This document shows, piece after piece, positions 7,617 to 15,567 of a stretch of DNA of 19,356 bases. Location: assembly GCA_002309675.1 (NCBI GenBank), contig DBXX01000046.1:1-19356 (forward strand), given 5' to 3'. Below the pieces are notes generated by a model. That model had not been told where the DNA came from, did not search any database, and was given only the letters and a program-made list of their open reading frames with translations. Every line of letters begins with the position of its first letter. The stretch's first letter is position 1. The translations under genes were made by a program, and so were the position numbers. This DNA is from Lachnospiraceae bacterium UBA1201. GTDB lineage: Bacteria; Bacillota; Clostridia; Lachnospirales; Lachnospiraceae.

Positions 7617-8627
7617 ATGATCCGTAAGATGCATTCGACTTTTTTATCGGCGGATGGAGTACATAGGCTTCATTTGGTGTCGTATTTGCCGAACCCGAAG
7701 TACTGTCTGTTCCCGGAAGGAATGGAGGAGACGGACGGCGTCCCGCGTGCCATCCTTCAGATCGCGCACGGCATGACGGAGCACATCGAACGCTATGATG
7801 CTTTCGCTAAATATATGGCGAACCGCGGCATTCTGGTGATCGGTCATGATATGTTGGGCCACGGTATGAGCGTGGAAAATCCCGAAGATCCGGATCAGTA
7901 CGGCTATTTCGCCCCGAAGGATCCCAACCGGGTCCTGCTCGAGGACATCTACCAGCTGATGCAGGACACGAAGAGACGTTATCCGAACGTCCCGTACGTG
8001 CTGATGGGGCACAGTTTCGGCTCCTTTCTGACGCGCCAGTTCGTGTTCGACTATCCCGGTATGGCGGACGGTGTCATCGTTATGGGCACGGGTATGCCGC
8101 CCCGGCCGGCGGTGCGGTTCATGAAGATCCTTTTAGGTATTCTGGGCCGCGTGCAGGGCGATCATCACCACAGTAAACTGGTCACCAACATGATCTTCGG
8201 TCCCTATGCGAAAGCATTTCCCGAGGACGAAACAGGCTTCGGCTGGCTGACGAAAGAAAAAGACATCGTGGATGCCTACGTCGCCGACCCGCGCTGCGGT
8301 TTTGTCTTTACGGTCAATGGATATAAGGCCATGTTTGAAGGCATTGGCCGTCTGCATAAGAAAAAGAATCTGAAGATGATACAAAAGGAACTGCCCATGC
8401 TGTTTATTTCGGGAGAGGATGATCCCGTCGGTAACAACGGCCGCGGACCGAAGAAAGTGGTCCGGAAACTGCGGCACCTGGGCATGAAACATATAACGCT
8501 GCGGCTCTTTTTGGGAGACCGCCACGAGGTCCTGAGCGAGCCCGACCGGGAACTGGTCTACTACTGTTTGTACCGCTGGATGAAGCGGGAACACCTGGTG
8601 AGCGAGCTTAAGACGCAGGAGGACTGA
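7617..8627 (+). CDS. Alpha/beta hydrolase, monoacylglycerol lipase/lysophospholipase-like
   Basis: 336 aa, Hydrolase_4 (serine aminopeptidase S33-like) fold. The nucleophile elbow GHSFG is at 131-135 with Ser133. The oxyanion-hole segment AHGMTEH is at 50-56 and GHDMLGHG at 76-83. The acid is Asp in SGEDDP (268 or 269) and the catalytic His is H303 in GDRHEVL. This arrangement is that of bacterial monoacylglycerol lipases and lysophospholipases, which cleave single-chain glycerolipids; the true substrate is not known. There is no signal peptide, so it is probably cytoplasmic. The ATG at 7617 has a strong ribosome binding site 7 nt upstream. The stop lies one base before proA, so the two are cotranscribed and probably translationally coupled. 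A cap region of about residues 160-240 lies between the Ser and Asp. Confidence 0.9.
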   Translation: MIRKMHSTFLSADGVHRLHLVSYLPNPKYCLFPEGMEETDGVPRAILQIAHGMTEHIERYDAFAKYMANRGILVIGHDMLGHGMSVENPEDPDQYGYFAPKDPNRVLLEDIYQLMQDTKRRYPNVPYVLMGHSFGSFLTRQFVFDYPGMADGVIVMGTGMPPRPAVRFMKILLGILGRVQGDHHHSKLVTNMIFGPYAKAFPEDETGFGWLTKEKDIVDAYVADPRCGFVFTVNGYKAMFEGIGRLHKKKNLKMIQKELPMLFISGEDDPVGNNGRGPKKVVRKLRHLGMKHITLRLFLGDRHEVLSEPDRELVYYCLYRWMKREHLVSELKTQED

Positions 8628-8628
8628 T

Positions 8629-9927
8629 ATGAGCACAATGAAAGAAAAAACGAGACAGTTGAAACTGGACAGCCCGAAACTTGCGGCGCTGTCGGAAGAC
8701 ATAAGAAATGCGGCGCTTCTCGCGGTTGCGGATGCGCTGGTGGCAAATAAAGACGCGATCTTTGCGGCGAACCAGAAGGACCTCGCAAAGGCAGAGGCGG
8801 ATAACCTCGATATGCCCGTGCGGAAACGCCTGAAGTTCGACGAGGCGAAGTTAAGCGGCGTAGTGGACGGCATTCGCCAATTAGTAAACCTGCCCGATCC
8901 GCTCGGGAAAAACCTGATGGTGCGTGAGCTCGACGAGGGCCTGACCCTGTACCGCCAGTCCTGTCCCATCGGCGTCATCGGAGTGATCTTCGAGTCGCGC
9001 CCCGATGCCCTGGTGCAGATCGCGACGCTGTGCATCAAGAGCGGCAACTGCGCCATCTTAAAGGGCGGCAGCGAGGCGATGAATTCGAACGCCATCCTGT
9101 TTGAGACGATCTATAATGCGGCAGTCGCAGCCGGACTTCCGAAGGGCTGCATGACGCTGGCGCAGCAGCGCGAGGAGATCCGCGAACTGCTGGATTGCTA
9201 CGAGTCCGTGGACCTGCTCATTCCGAGAGGCTCCAACGCATTCGTTCAGTATATTATGAACAACACGAAGATACCGGTCATGGGCCATGCCGACGGCATT
9301 TGCCATGTTTACGTTGATAAGGCGGCCGATCTTCAGAAAGCGATCCGCATCGTAGTGGATTCAAAGACACAGTATGTGTCGGTCTGCAACGCCACGGAAA
9401 CCCTGCTGGTGCACCGCGACATCCTGAAGGAGTTCATGCCTGCGCTTTCCGAGGCGCTTCGTAAGAAGAACGTCGAGCTTCGCGGCACACAGGAGGTACG
9501 GGAAGCTTCCGGCGCATACAAAGATGAGATGCTCGAAGCGACCGAGGAGGATTTCTCGACCGAGTATCTGGATTACATTCTGTCCATTAAGGAGGTTTCC
9601 TCCGTGGAGGAAGCCATTGACCATATCAACCGCTACGGTTCGCATCATACCGACGCGATCGTGACGGAGGATGCGCAGACGGCGCAGGAGTTCATGCAGC
9701 TCGTGGACTCGGCGGGCGTGTTCTGGAACGCGTCCACGCGTTTCTCGGACGGCTACCGCTATGGCTTCGGCGCCGAGGTCGGCATCAGCACCGGCAAATT
9801 GCATGCGCGCGGCCCCGTCGGCCTCGAAGGTCTGGTCACCTACAAATACAAACTGATCGGCGACGGACACATCGTCGACGATTATTCGACCGGAGTGAAG
9901 CAGTTCCATCATAAGGATCTGATCTGA
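8629..9927 (+). CDS. proA: Gamma-glutamyl phosphate reductase (proline biosynthesis)
   Basis: 432 aa, slightly longer than the usual 415-420. ProA reduces gamma-glutamyl phosphate to glutamate semialdehyde with NADPH, the second step of proline synthesis, in the cytoplasm. The aldehyde dehydrogenase-like fold is visible: SCPIGVIGVIFESRPDA (111-127), the cofactor segment LKGGSEAMNSN (144-154), PRGSNAFVQYI (199-209), PVMGHADGICHVYVD (216-230), and the catalytic Cys candidate C253 in SVCNATETLLVH. The C-terminal half includes FWNASTRFSDGYRYGFGAEVGIST, as in ProA. AGGAGG at 8617-8622 is 6 nt from the ATG. The usual partner proB (glutamate 5-kinase) is not adjacent; neighbours are a hydrolase and a glycosyltransferase. 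Confidence 0.97.
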   Translation: MSTMKEKTRQLKLDSPKLAALSEDIRNAALLAVADALVANKDAIFAANQKDLAKAEADNLDMPVRKRLKFDEAKLSGVVDGIRQLVNLPDPLGKNLMVRELDEGLTLYRQSCPIGVIGVIFESRPDALVQIATLCIKSGNCAILKGGSEAMNSNAILFETIYNAAVAAGLPKGCMTLAQQREEIRELLDCYESVDLLIPRGSNAFVQYIMNNTKIPVMGHADGICHVYVDKAADLQKAIRIVVDSKTQYVSVCNATETLLVHRDILKEFMPALSEALRKKNVELRGTQEVREASGAYKDEMLEATEEDFSTEYLDYILSIKEVSSVEEAIDHINRYGSHHTDAIVTEDAQTAQEFMQLVDSAGVFWNASTRFSDGYRYGFGAEVGISTGKLHARGPVGLEGLVTYKYKLIGDGHIVDDYSTGVKQFHHKDLI

Positions 9928-9943
9928 AACAGGGATGAGGGAA

Positions 9944-11011
9944 ATGAGAAAATCCATCGCAATGGTCGTTACGGTACGCAACCAGGAGCATGAGATCCTG
10001 CCGTTTTATGAGTGTGTGCTTCGGCAGAAGAGAGCTCCTGAGGAGATCTGGTTTGCGGATGCCGAGTCGACCGACGAAAGCAGAGAAATCTTGAAGAAGC
10101 TGGAAGAATCGGATGACCGTGTGCATGTTGTGCGCACGGAGCATGCGAATCTTTCGCGTGCCCGAAATCTGGTCCTGGAGCGGGTAAGCACCGACCTGCT
10201 GGTGTTTCCGAGGCTGTCAGACCGCCTGGCGCCCGGTTATCTGCGCGATCTGGCTCATGTGATGGAACTCGACAGCGATTTCGACATGGTCGCTTCCGGG
10301 TATGCGGAGATCACGCTCGGCGGAAAGGTGATCACGACCTGCAAGGACTTCGGCGGAGTCATCAGCTGGAAGAAGATGCTGGGACATTGCTTTACGCACC
10401 GTGGCATGAAGACCGGCCTGTGGAATAAAATGCTGCGCCGTGACCTGATCGAGCGTGAGCAGCTCAGCTTCTGCGAGGATCTGGAGGACGGCGGCGACGT
10501 CCTGTTCCTGACCTGCTACAGCGCGCATGTGCGTAAAGTGCAGCTGTTGCCACAGTGCCTTTACGGTCATGTCTATGATCCGCTGGAGATCCGCGAAAGG
10601 ATGCGCGAAGAAAAGCGCCGCATCAAAGAGCAGGCGCTTCAGATACACAAACATTATGAGACGATCCGGAAGATCCGCAGGGAGCTGCGCATCCGGAAAG
10701 CCCTCAGAGACTGGGAGGCTATGTCCCGGGTCCATGCCGTCCTGAAGGACGCAGACGCGCTTCGCGCGATCCCGGCATTTTCCAGTTATAAAGCGCGGAA
10801 GGCGCGCCGCCTGTTGTGGGCGACGCAGCGCTCGAAAAAAGAATACAACGTCGAGCGTAAGGAGGCGATGGCCTGCCTGCACAGCAAGACGATCGCCGTC
10901 ATGCGCGACCGCAACCTCTCCGGCTTACATCGCATGTCCGTCGTCGCGAGCGGCCTGTCTCCGCGCCTGGGACTGTGCTTAGCGAAGATGCGCAAAGGGT
11001 GGAGAAAGTAA
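9944..11011 (+). CDS. Family 2-like glycosyltransferase with degenerate DXD and basic C-terminal tail
   Basis: 355 aa from ATG 9944 (AGGG 9 nt upstream); ATG 9935 in the same frame would add three residues. The N-terminal third is a GT-A domain: a beta-strand start SIAMVVTVRNQEHEILPF, the nucleotide-binding DAESTDES (39-46), and NLSRARNLVLE (69-79), equivalent to the GT2 segment with conserved R/N. Where GT2 enzymes normally carry the metal-binding DXD, this one reads FPRLSDRLAPG (88-98). GLWNKMLRRDLI and EDGGDVLF are the later acceptor-side and catalytic-region motifs. Residues from about 215 on are strongly basic and helical, possibly membrane-associating. It follows proA by 16 bases in the same unit. 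Acceptor and sugar are unknown; a role in surface glycans is inferred. No T-run hairpin follows. Confidence 0.82.
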   Translation: MRKSIAMVVTVRNQEHEILPFYECVLRQKRAPEEIWFADAESTDESREILKKLEESDDRVHVVRTEHANLSRARNLVLERVSTDLLVFPRLSDRLAPGYLRDLAHVMELDSDFDMVASGYAEITLGGKVITTCKDFGGVISWKKMLGHCFTHRGMKTGLWNKMLRRDLIEREQLSFCEDLEDGGDVLFLTCYSAHVRKVQLLPQCLYGHVYDPLEIRERMREEKRRIKEQALQIHKHYETIRKIRRELRIRKALRDWEAMSRVHAVLKDADALRAIPAFSSYKARKARRLLWATQRSKKEYNVERKEAMACLHSKTIAVMRDRNLSGLHRMSVVASGLSPRLGLCLAKMRKGWRK

Positions 11012-11063
11012 AGAAATCGTAAGAAGTTTTTAAGGGAATATCATTTATTTTTTGGGAATAATG

Positions 11064-11072
11064 TGGTATAGT
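11064..11072 (+). promoter_or_regulatory. Extended -10 promoter of the Bax1-I-family gene
   Basis: TGG-TATAGT (TATAGT 11067-11072) is an extended -10 element. A weak -35-like TTTATT (11044-11049) lies 17 bases upstream. It sits in an AT-rich gap of 117 bp; the leader is about 50 nt. Confidence 0.6.
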
Positions 11073-11128
11073 ATGTGATGTAGAACAAAAAATATTCCGG
11101 TTACAGACCGATATAAGAGAGGTAGAAT

Positions 11129-11926
11129 ATGGAAGAGTTCAGAAACAATAATCAGAATAATCAAAACAATGAAGAATATGAGACTTATGAAAGCTGGGGA
11201 ACCATTGAAACCGCTGTGAATGTAGGATCCGCAGCGAAGCCCGCTTTCGGTTCGTCAGGCAGAGGCTATTCGGAGGTCGTTTATGGCGCCGCTGTAGAAG
11301 ATCGTCAGTATCTTCTGACCATCATCGGCTGCCTGGCTTGGGGCTTTCTGGTAAATCTGCTGATGTGCATCACGCTGGGTAAGTCATTGGCTACGGGACA
11401 GGATGGTTCGTTCCTGATGCTTGTGGTTCCGCTTCAGATCGCCAGCTGTTTCATGAATGCGTTTTCCAAGAAAGCGATCACCAAGTTTATCGCATATAAC
11501 ATGTTGGTCGTTCCGATGGGCCTTGAGATCGCTTTTGTTGTCGGCGTGATGGCAGAGGTTGGCTTGATGGATGCAGTGACTATGGCACTCATCGGCACGC
11601 TGGTCATCGGCGCGGTAATGTTCATCATGGCTTATGTAAAGCCGGAAGTTTTCCTTTCTCTCGGAAAGACACTTCTTATCGTGACATTCGCAGCGATTCC
11701 GGCAGCCATTCTCATTGCGATCTTCGCACCGGCAGCTTATGCAGCATTTGATATGTTGTTCATCGTACTCTTCGCTCTTTGGCTTGGATTCGATATCAGC
11801 AGAGCCATGGCACAGCCGAAGTCCACAGCAAATGCGATCACGTCAGCATTCGATGTTTACTACGATCTGGCGTACATCTTCCTTCGTCTGCTGCTGATCA
11901 TGGCGAAGAATTCATCGAGAAAGTAA
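11129..11926 (+). CDS. Bax inhibitor-1 (Bax1-I/UPF0005) family membrane protein
   Basis: 265 aa. The N-terminal 55 residues are soluble and Asn/Gln/Glu-rich (EEFRNNNQNNQNNEEYETYE). About seven hydrophobic segments follow, near 61-84, 95-112, 117-141, 147-169, 180-200, 204-222 and 243-259. The C-terminal signature LWLGFDISRAMAQ then NAITSAFDVYYDLAYIFLRLL resembles the family's D...K / SAL.LYLD..N.FL.LL pattern; the family includes calcium-leak channel homologues such as YetJ. The function here is not known; a pH-sensitive ion leak is only family knowledge. AGAGAGG (11116-11122) is 6 nt before the ATG. It has its own promoter and terminator and is monocistronic. The first helix and the usual family motifs are divergent, so the assignment is good but not certain. 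Confidence 0.78.
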   Translation: MEEFRNNNQNNQNNEEYETYESWGTIETAVNVGSAAKPAFGSSGRGYSEVVYGAAVEDRQYLLTIIGCLAWGFLVNLLMCITLGKSLATGQDGSFLMLVVPLQIASCFMNAFSKKAITKFIAYNMLVVPMGLEIAFVVGVMAEVGLMDAVTMALIGTLVIGAVMFIMAYVKPEVFLSLGKTLLIVTFAAIPAAILIAIFAPAAYAAFDMLFIVLFALWLGFDISRAMAQPKSTANAITSAFDVYYDLAYIFLRLLLIMAKNSSRK

Positions 11927-11957
11927 TGAAATCAAACTGTTATTCGGTTGTATAAAG

Positions 11958-11990
11958 AAAACGCATCTCCCTTACCGGAGGTGCGTTTTT
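11958..11990 (+). terminator. Intrinsic terminator after the Bax1-I-family gene
   Basis: A 13-bp stem pairs AAAACGCATCTCC (11958-11970) with GGAGGTGCGTTTT (11977-11989), with one T-G wobble and a 6-base loop. A T run follows (11986-11990). Confidence 0.92.
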
Positions 11991-12045
11991 GTATTCCTGC
12001 CTGAAGGAGGATGCAGTAAATGAAGCGTTGTAGTACAAAGAATGT

Positions 12046-12070
12046 CCCCCGCGATGTCCGCGGGGGTTTT
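12046..12070. terminator. GC-rich hairpin between convergent genes, probable terminator
   Basis: CCCCCGCG (12046-12053) pairs with CGCGGGGG (12059-12066) around ATGTC, followed by TTTT on the plus strand. It lies just downstream of azlD on the minus strand. The T tract is weak in that direction, so it is best read as a shared or backup terminator. Confidence 0.7.
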
Positions 12071-12075
12071 CGACT

Positions 12076-12384
12076 TTATATAAACAACTGCAACACATAC
12101 ACCACGATGCATGAGCAGGAGGCAACGATGAAGAGGTTGCCCGTCAGCCAGGCGGTGATGATACCGACGATCATAGCGACCAGACCGGGGATGATGTTTC
12201 CTTCGACCACGTAGAGGATCGCGGGAAATGTCATGACAGAGAGCGTCACATAAGGTACGTAGAATAAGAACGAGCGGATGAACCGGTTCTTTATCGGTTT
12301 GCGGATCAGCGTCAGCGGCAGAGAACGGATCGCGTAGGTCACGAGCGCGATGACGGTGATGTAGAGGTAAATGTTGTGCTTCAT
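12076..12384 (-). CDS. azlD: AzlD family branched-chain amino acid transport protein
   Basis: 102 aa, the normal AzlD length. It is nearly all hydrophobic with about four TM segments: IYLYITVIALVTYAIRSLPL, IRSFLFYVPYVTLSVMTFPA, IIPGLVAMIVGIITAWL and FIVASCSCIVVYVLQLF. The conserved Y.R.LPL near the N-terminus and the V.Y......MT.PA pattern are typical. With AzlC it forms a two-component exporter for branched-chain amino acids or related compounds in the inner membrane. Its ATG overlaps the azlC stop codon (ATGA), so the two are translationally coupled. Confidence 0.93.
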   Translation of the reverse strand: MKHNIYLYITVIALVTYAIRSLPLTLIRKPIKNRFIRSFLFYVPYVTLSVMTFPAILYVVEGNIIPGLVAMIVGIITAWLTGNLFIVASCSCIVVYVLQLFI

Positions 12385-13169
12385 TCGCCGTCACCTCCCT
12401 GCGTCGCTTTCGCATCGGAGGCTTCCGCCGGCTCCTTAGGTGCTTCGGCCTCTTTCTCATCCGGGATCGGGAAGAACCAGGCCGCAAGGGCGGAGATCAC
12501 GACGGTCAGCAGAATGGTGCGGGTTCCGACGGAGATCTTTGAGATCAGAGGTAAGAGGGAGCATGCGAGGCTCGCGCCCATCGAGACGGTGCAGATGCCG
12601 ATGATAACACTGCTTTTCTTCGCGGCCGGGATGATGATGGCCAGAAACATGCCGTATAAGCCCACAGAAAGCGCATTGACGAGGTTTTGGGGCAGGAGGT
12701 TGCCGAATATAACACCGAGGCCCGTACCGGCCGCCCAGAGCGACAGGGCGACGATCATCATGCCATAGTAGAACGGCGGTTCGACCGGCGTCTGCCTCGA
12801 CATCGAAACGCCGAAGAGCTCATCGGTGATGCCGAAACTCATGACCAGACGGTGAGGAAGTGTGACGCGCTTCGAGAGCTTCTGGCTCAGGGAGCACGAC
12901 ATCAGGAGGTAGCGAGCATTGGCCACGAGGACCATGAGCGCGATTTCGATGTAGGCCGATTGCTCTGCGATCAGGGAAAATGCGACATATTCGCCGGCGG
13001 ATGCGTTCAGCAGCATACTCGTGAGCGTAGCCTGAAACGCAGACAGCCCGGCGTTGCGCGCGTGGATGCCCAGGGAAAACGAAACGGCGAAATATCCCAG
13101 ACCGATCGGGATGCCCAGCCGCATACCGCGAAACAACTCCGCGCGCGGATCATATTTGGAACTATTCAT
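12381..13169 (-). CDS. azlC: AzlC family branched-chain amino acid exporter
   Basis: 262 aa. ATG 13169 is chosen because AAAGG lies about 8 nt upstream and the protein then starts with a short soluble piece before FRGMRLGIPIGLGYFAVSFSLG, the first AzlC motif. The open frame continues 47 codons upstream into the promoter and is rejected. SMLLNASAGEYVAF (51-64) and VLVANARYLLMSCSLS (80-95) are conserved AzlC segments; SFGITDELFGV follows (about 111-121). About eight hydrophobic stretches. The last 30 residues form an acidic Ala/Glu/Pro tail, unusual but probably cytoplasmic. It works with AzlD as the large subunit; substrate specificity is inferred from the family. Confidence 0.93.
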   Translation of the reverse strand: MNSSKYDPRAELFRGMRLGIPIGLGYFAVSFSLGIHARNAGLSAFQATLTSMLLNASAGEYVAFSLIAEQSAYIEIALMVLVANARYLLMSCSLSQKLSKRVTLPHRLVMSFGITDELFGVSMSRQTPVEPPFYYGMMIVALSLWAAGTGLGVIFGNLLPQNLVNALSVGLYGMFLAIIIPAAKKSSVIIGICTVSMGASLACSLLPLISKISVGTRTILLTVVISALAAWFFPIPDEKEAEAPKEPAEASDAKATQGGDGE

Positions 13170-13260
13170 GGTGATACCTTTCTGAAACATCCCGGGGTGT
13201 GTGGCGCCGCGGCTCTTATTTTCCCTCGGCACGCTTGGGGTCGGCCCGAAATGTATATGC

Positions 13261-13289
13261 ATTTTAACACAAAAACAGAGGGGTGGCAA
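13261..13289 (-). promoter_or_regulatory. Sigma-A promoter of azlCD
   Basis: On the minus strand TTGCCA (13289-13284), 17 bases, TAAAAT (13266-13261), each 5 of 6 to consensus. The leader is about 85 nt. It is back to back with the flippase promoter; the two -35 elements are 14 bp apart. Confidence 0.68.
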
Positions 13290-13309
13290 TACTTGTGAAA
13301 TACTTGTCA
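13288..13309. repeat. Tandem 11-bp direct repeat between divergent promoters
   Basis: AATACTTGTGA (13288-13298) is followed directly by AATACTTGTCA (13299-13309). The 11-bp period is about one helical turn, so both copies face the same side of DNA. The pair spans the space between the two -35 elements and overlaps the flippase -35, a plausible regulator site. Confidence 0.7.
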
Positions 13310-13332
13310 ATTAATGCCGTTTCGGGTATAAT
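13304..13332 (+). promoter_or_regulatory. Sigma-A promoter of the flippase-rex unit
   Basis: TTGTCA (13304-13309), 17 bases, TATAAT (13327-13332). The leader of about 88 nt includes the palindrome GCGGATCCGC (13353-13362). Confidence 0.85.
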
Positions 13333-13427
13333 AGAACACGAGATTAACGAACGCGGATCCGCATGCAGCGGGCGCCGCGCGACGCAAAAGATCTTAAGAA
13401 ACCGATAGGATACAAGAGGGCACAGCG

Positions 13428-14870
13428 GTGAAGCAAAAACTGGCGGGCAATTATATGATGTTTACGGCATATCAGTTCTTCATACTGTTGGTGCCGCTTA
13501 TTTCGATGCCCTACGTGGCACGTGTGCTGGGACCGGAGAGTAACGGAACGTATAGTTTCCTCGAGTCGACCGTGATGTATTTTACGCTGGCGGCTTCCTG
13601 CGGCAGCGCCGTGTACGGCCAGCGCGAGATCGCCTATCTGGATAACAAAGCCGATCGCACCCGTGTCTTCACCGAGATCTTCCTGATCCGCCTCATCATG
13701 ACGCTGATCAGTTTCGCCATCTTCTTCGGTGTATTTGGCCTGCAGGAGAGGTACGGTTCCCTGTATCTGCTGTTTTCGTTCAACATATTGACCGTGATCT
13801 TCGACATATCCTGGTTCTACCAGGGCATGGAGGAGTTTACGCGTGTCGTAGTCCAGTGTACGCTCATCCGTCTGGTCGCCCTGGTGTGCATTTTCCTGTT
13901 TGTAAAATCGCCGGACGACCTGCCGATCTACATTCTGTGTCAGAGCGTTCCGAACCTCGTCGGCGCGTTTTCGCTCTGGCCCGGCGTTCACCGGAAGATG
14001 ACGAAGATCTCCTTCAAAAATCTTCAACTGAAGAAGCACATGCTTCCGATCCTGCTTTTGTTCCTGCCGCAGATCTCCTCCGAGATCTTCGGTATGCTCG
14101 ATAAAACCATGATCGAGGTCCTGACACACCAGGCGGAACTGAACGCTTACTACCAATATTCGCAGAAGATCGTAAAGATCATTCTGATCGGCATCACATC
14201 GCTCGGCATCGTCATGATCCCGTCCATGTCGGCCGCCTTCGCGCGAAAGGCCTACGACGAGATCCGCAAACGCATGGAAGACATCTTCCGTTTCGCGTTC
14301 TTCCTGGGATGCCCGCTGATGTTCGGCCTTCTCTCCGTGGCGGATGTTTTCATACCGCTGTTTTTCGGTGATAAGTACCTGCCGGCCATCGAGCTGGCTT
14401 GCTTCCTGTCCCCGACCGTCATTCTGGTCAGCTGCAGCAACGTTCTCGGCGTGCAGTACCTTCTGCCTTCCCGCCAGCAGGGCGTTTTCACCTTATCGCT
14501 GGTTCTGGGCATTATCGTCAACATCGCGGGCAATGCACTTCTGGTTCCGCATTTCCAAGCTCTCGGTACCGTCTACGCGACCGTCGCCGCCGAATTTACC
14601 GTAACGCTGACCCAGTCGCTCGCCGTGAGAAAACAGTTGCCCCTCGGTAAGATGTACCGCTCCGGCGCCGCTTACCTGATATCGGGCGCTGCAATGGCCG
14701 CCGTCACCTACACGGTCGGTTCCCTCATCCCGGGACGCGCCCTGTCCTTCGCGATCCGTGTCGTGATCGCAGTGACCACCTATACCATCGCCATGATCTT
14801 GGCACACGATCCCATGTTTACACGCATGGTTGACATCATAAAGACCAAAGTATTCAGAAAAGGAAGATAA
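13428..14870 (+). CDS. Polysaccharide flippase, Wzx-like (MOP/MATE superfamily)
   Basis: 480 aa, starting at GTG 13428 with AAGAGGG about 7 nt upstream. It has about 12-14 hydrophobic segments across the whole length. The N-terminus NYMMFTAYQFFILLVPLISMPYVARVLGPESNG is the standard opening of O-antigen/lipid-linked saccharide flippases (P.L.R.LG...G.y). GQREIAY (about 65-71), DISWFYQGMEEF (about 125-136) and the PQISSEIFGMLDKTMI region (about 210-225) are also family-like. Proteins of this kind translocate undecaprenyl-linked saccharides across the cytoplasmic membrane. No polymerase or ligase gene is adjacent, and the next gene is rex, one base downstream. The substrate cannot be read from the sequence. 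Confidence 0.9.
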   Translation: MKQKLAGNYMMFTAYQFFILLVPLISMPYVARVLGPESNGTYSFLESTVMYFTLAASCGSAVYGQREIAYLDNKADRTRVFTEIFLIRLIMTLISFAIFFGVFGLQERYGSLYLLFSFNILTVIFDISWFYQGMEEFTRVVVQCTLIRLVALVCIFLFVKSPDDLPIYILCQSVPNLVGAFSLWPGVHRKMTKISFKNLQLKKHMLPILLLFLPQISSEIFGMLDKTMIEVLTHQAELNAYYQYSQKIVKIILIGITSLGIVMIPSMSAAFARKAYDEIRKRMEDIFRFAFFLGCPLMFGLLSVADVFIPLFFGDKYLPAIELACFLSPTVILVSCSNVLGVQYLLPSRQQGVFTLSLVLGIIVNIAGNALLVPHFQALGTVYATVAAEFTVTLTQSLAVRKQLPLGKMYRSGAAYLISGAAMAAVTYTVGSLIPGRALSFAIRVVIAVTTYTIAMILAHDPMFTRMVDIIKTKVFRKGR

Positions 14871-14871
14871 G

Positions 14872-15513
14872 ATGGACCGCAAGAATATTTCCAAAGCAGT
14901 CATTCAGCGCCTGCCCCGTTACTATCGTTACCTCGGAGAACTGTTGGAGGAGCAGACGCTTCGGATCTCCTCACAGGAGCTTTCCGAGCGTATGCACGTG
15001 ACATCCTCGCAGATCCGTCAGGACCTGAATCAGTTCGGCGGTTTCGGTCAGCAGGGCTATGGTTACAACGTAGAAGTTCTGTACCACGAGATCGGTAAGA
15101 TCCTCGGTATCGACCGTAAGCATAATATGATCGTAGTCGGCGCGGGTAACCTCGCGCAGGCCATCGCGAACTATACGAACTTCGAACGCCGCGGCTTTGT
15201 GATCCGCGCGCTGTTCGACCGCGACCCGAAACTCATTGGCCGGACCTTCCGTGATATTCCGGTCTATCCGATGGAGCAGCTCGAAACGTTTATCCGGGAA
15301 AATGACATCCACATGGCGGCGATCTGCATCCCGAAGGGCAGCGCGATCCCGGTGGCGGAACGTCTGGTATCCTGCGGCATCAAGGCCATCTGGAATTTCG
15401 CCCACACGGACTTGAACGTTCCGGAGGATGTGGTCGTGGAAAATGTTCACCTTTCGGAGAGCCTGATGCGCCTGTCCTACCGTCTGGCAGGGAGCGACGC
15501 GAAGGAAGAGTAA
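14872..15513 (+). CDS. rex: Redox-sensing transcriptional repressor Rex
   Basis: 213 aa, typical Rex length. The N-terminal winged helix (1-80) shows RLPRYYRYL (13-21), ISSQELSERMHVTSSQIRQDL (32-52) and FGGFGQQGYGYNV (55-67). The NAD(H)-binding Rossmann domain follows with GAGNLA (90-95) and FDRDP (115-119), whose Asp would bind the adenosine ribose. Most Rex proteins have GNLG here, so A95 is a small departure. The C-terminal swapped helix SESLMRLSYRLAG is present. Rex represses fermentation and respiration genes and releases DNA when NADH is high. It follows the flippase by one base, with AAAGGA inside the flippase end. I found no clear TTGTTAA-N4-TTAACAA operator in the window. Confidence 0.97.
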   Translation: MDRKNISKAVIQRLPRYYRYLGELLEEQTLRISSQELSERMHVTSSQIRQDLNQFGGFGQQGYGYNVEVLYHEIGKILGIDRKHNMIVVGAGNLAQAIANYTNFERRGFVIRALFDRDPKLIGRTFRDIPVYPMEQLETFIRENDIHMAAICIPKGSAIPVAERLVSCGIKAIWNFAHTDLNVPEDVVVENVHLSESLMRLSYRLAGSDAKEE

Positions 15514-15567
15514 ATCAGGCTTCGGGAAAACGGAGCCCCCGGACCTAAGCGTTAAGGAGGGGAAACT

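Noticed and set aside
7353..7634. 93-codon minus-strand frame through the 64-bp repeats
   Set aside because: The period is not a multiple of three, so the peptide is not repetitive in one frame. It also overlaps the promoter and ribosome binding site of the hydrolase.
8133..9095. 320-codon minus-strand frame across the hydrolase-proA junction
   Set aside because: It overlaps two clear plus-strand genes, and its Ser/Arg/Phe-rich translation is typical of an antisense frame.
13353..13362. Palindrome GCGGATCCGC in the flippase leader as an operator
   Set aside because: Short GC-rich palindromes are expected by chance in this DNA, and it lies downstream of the promoter without further support.
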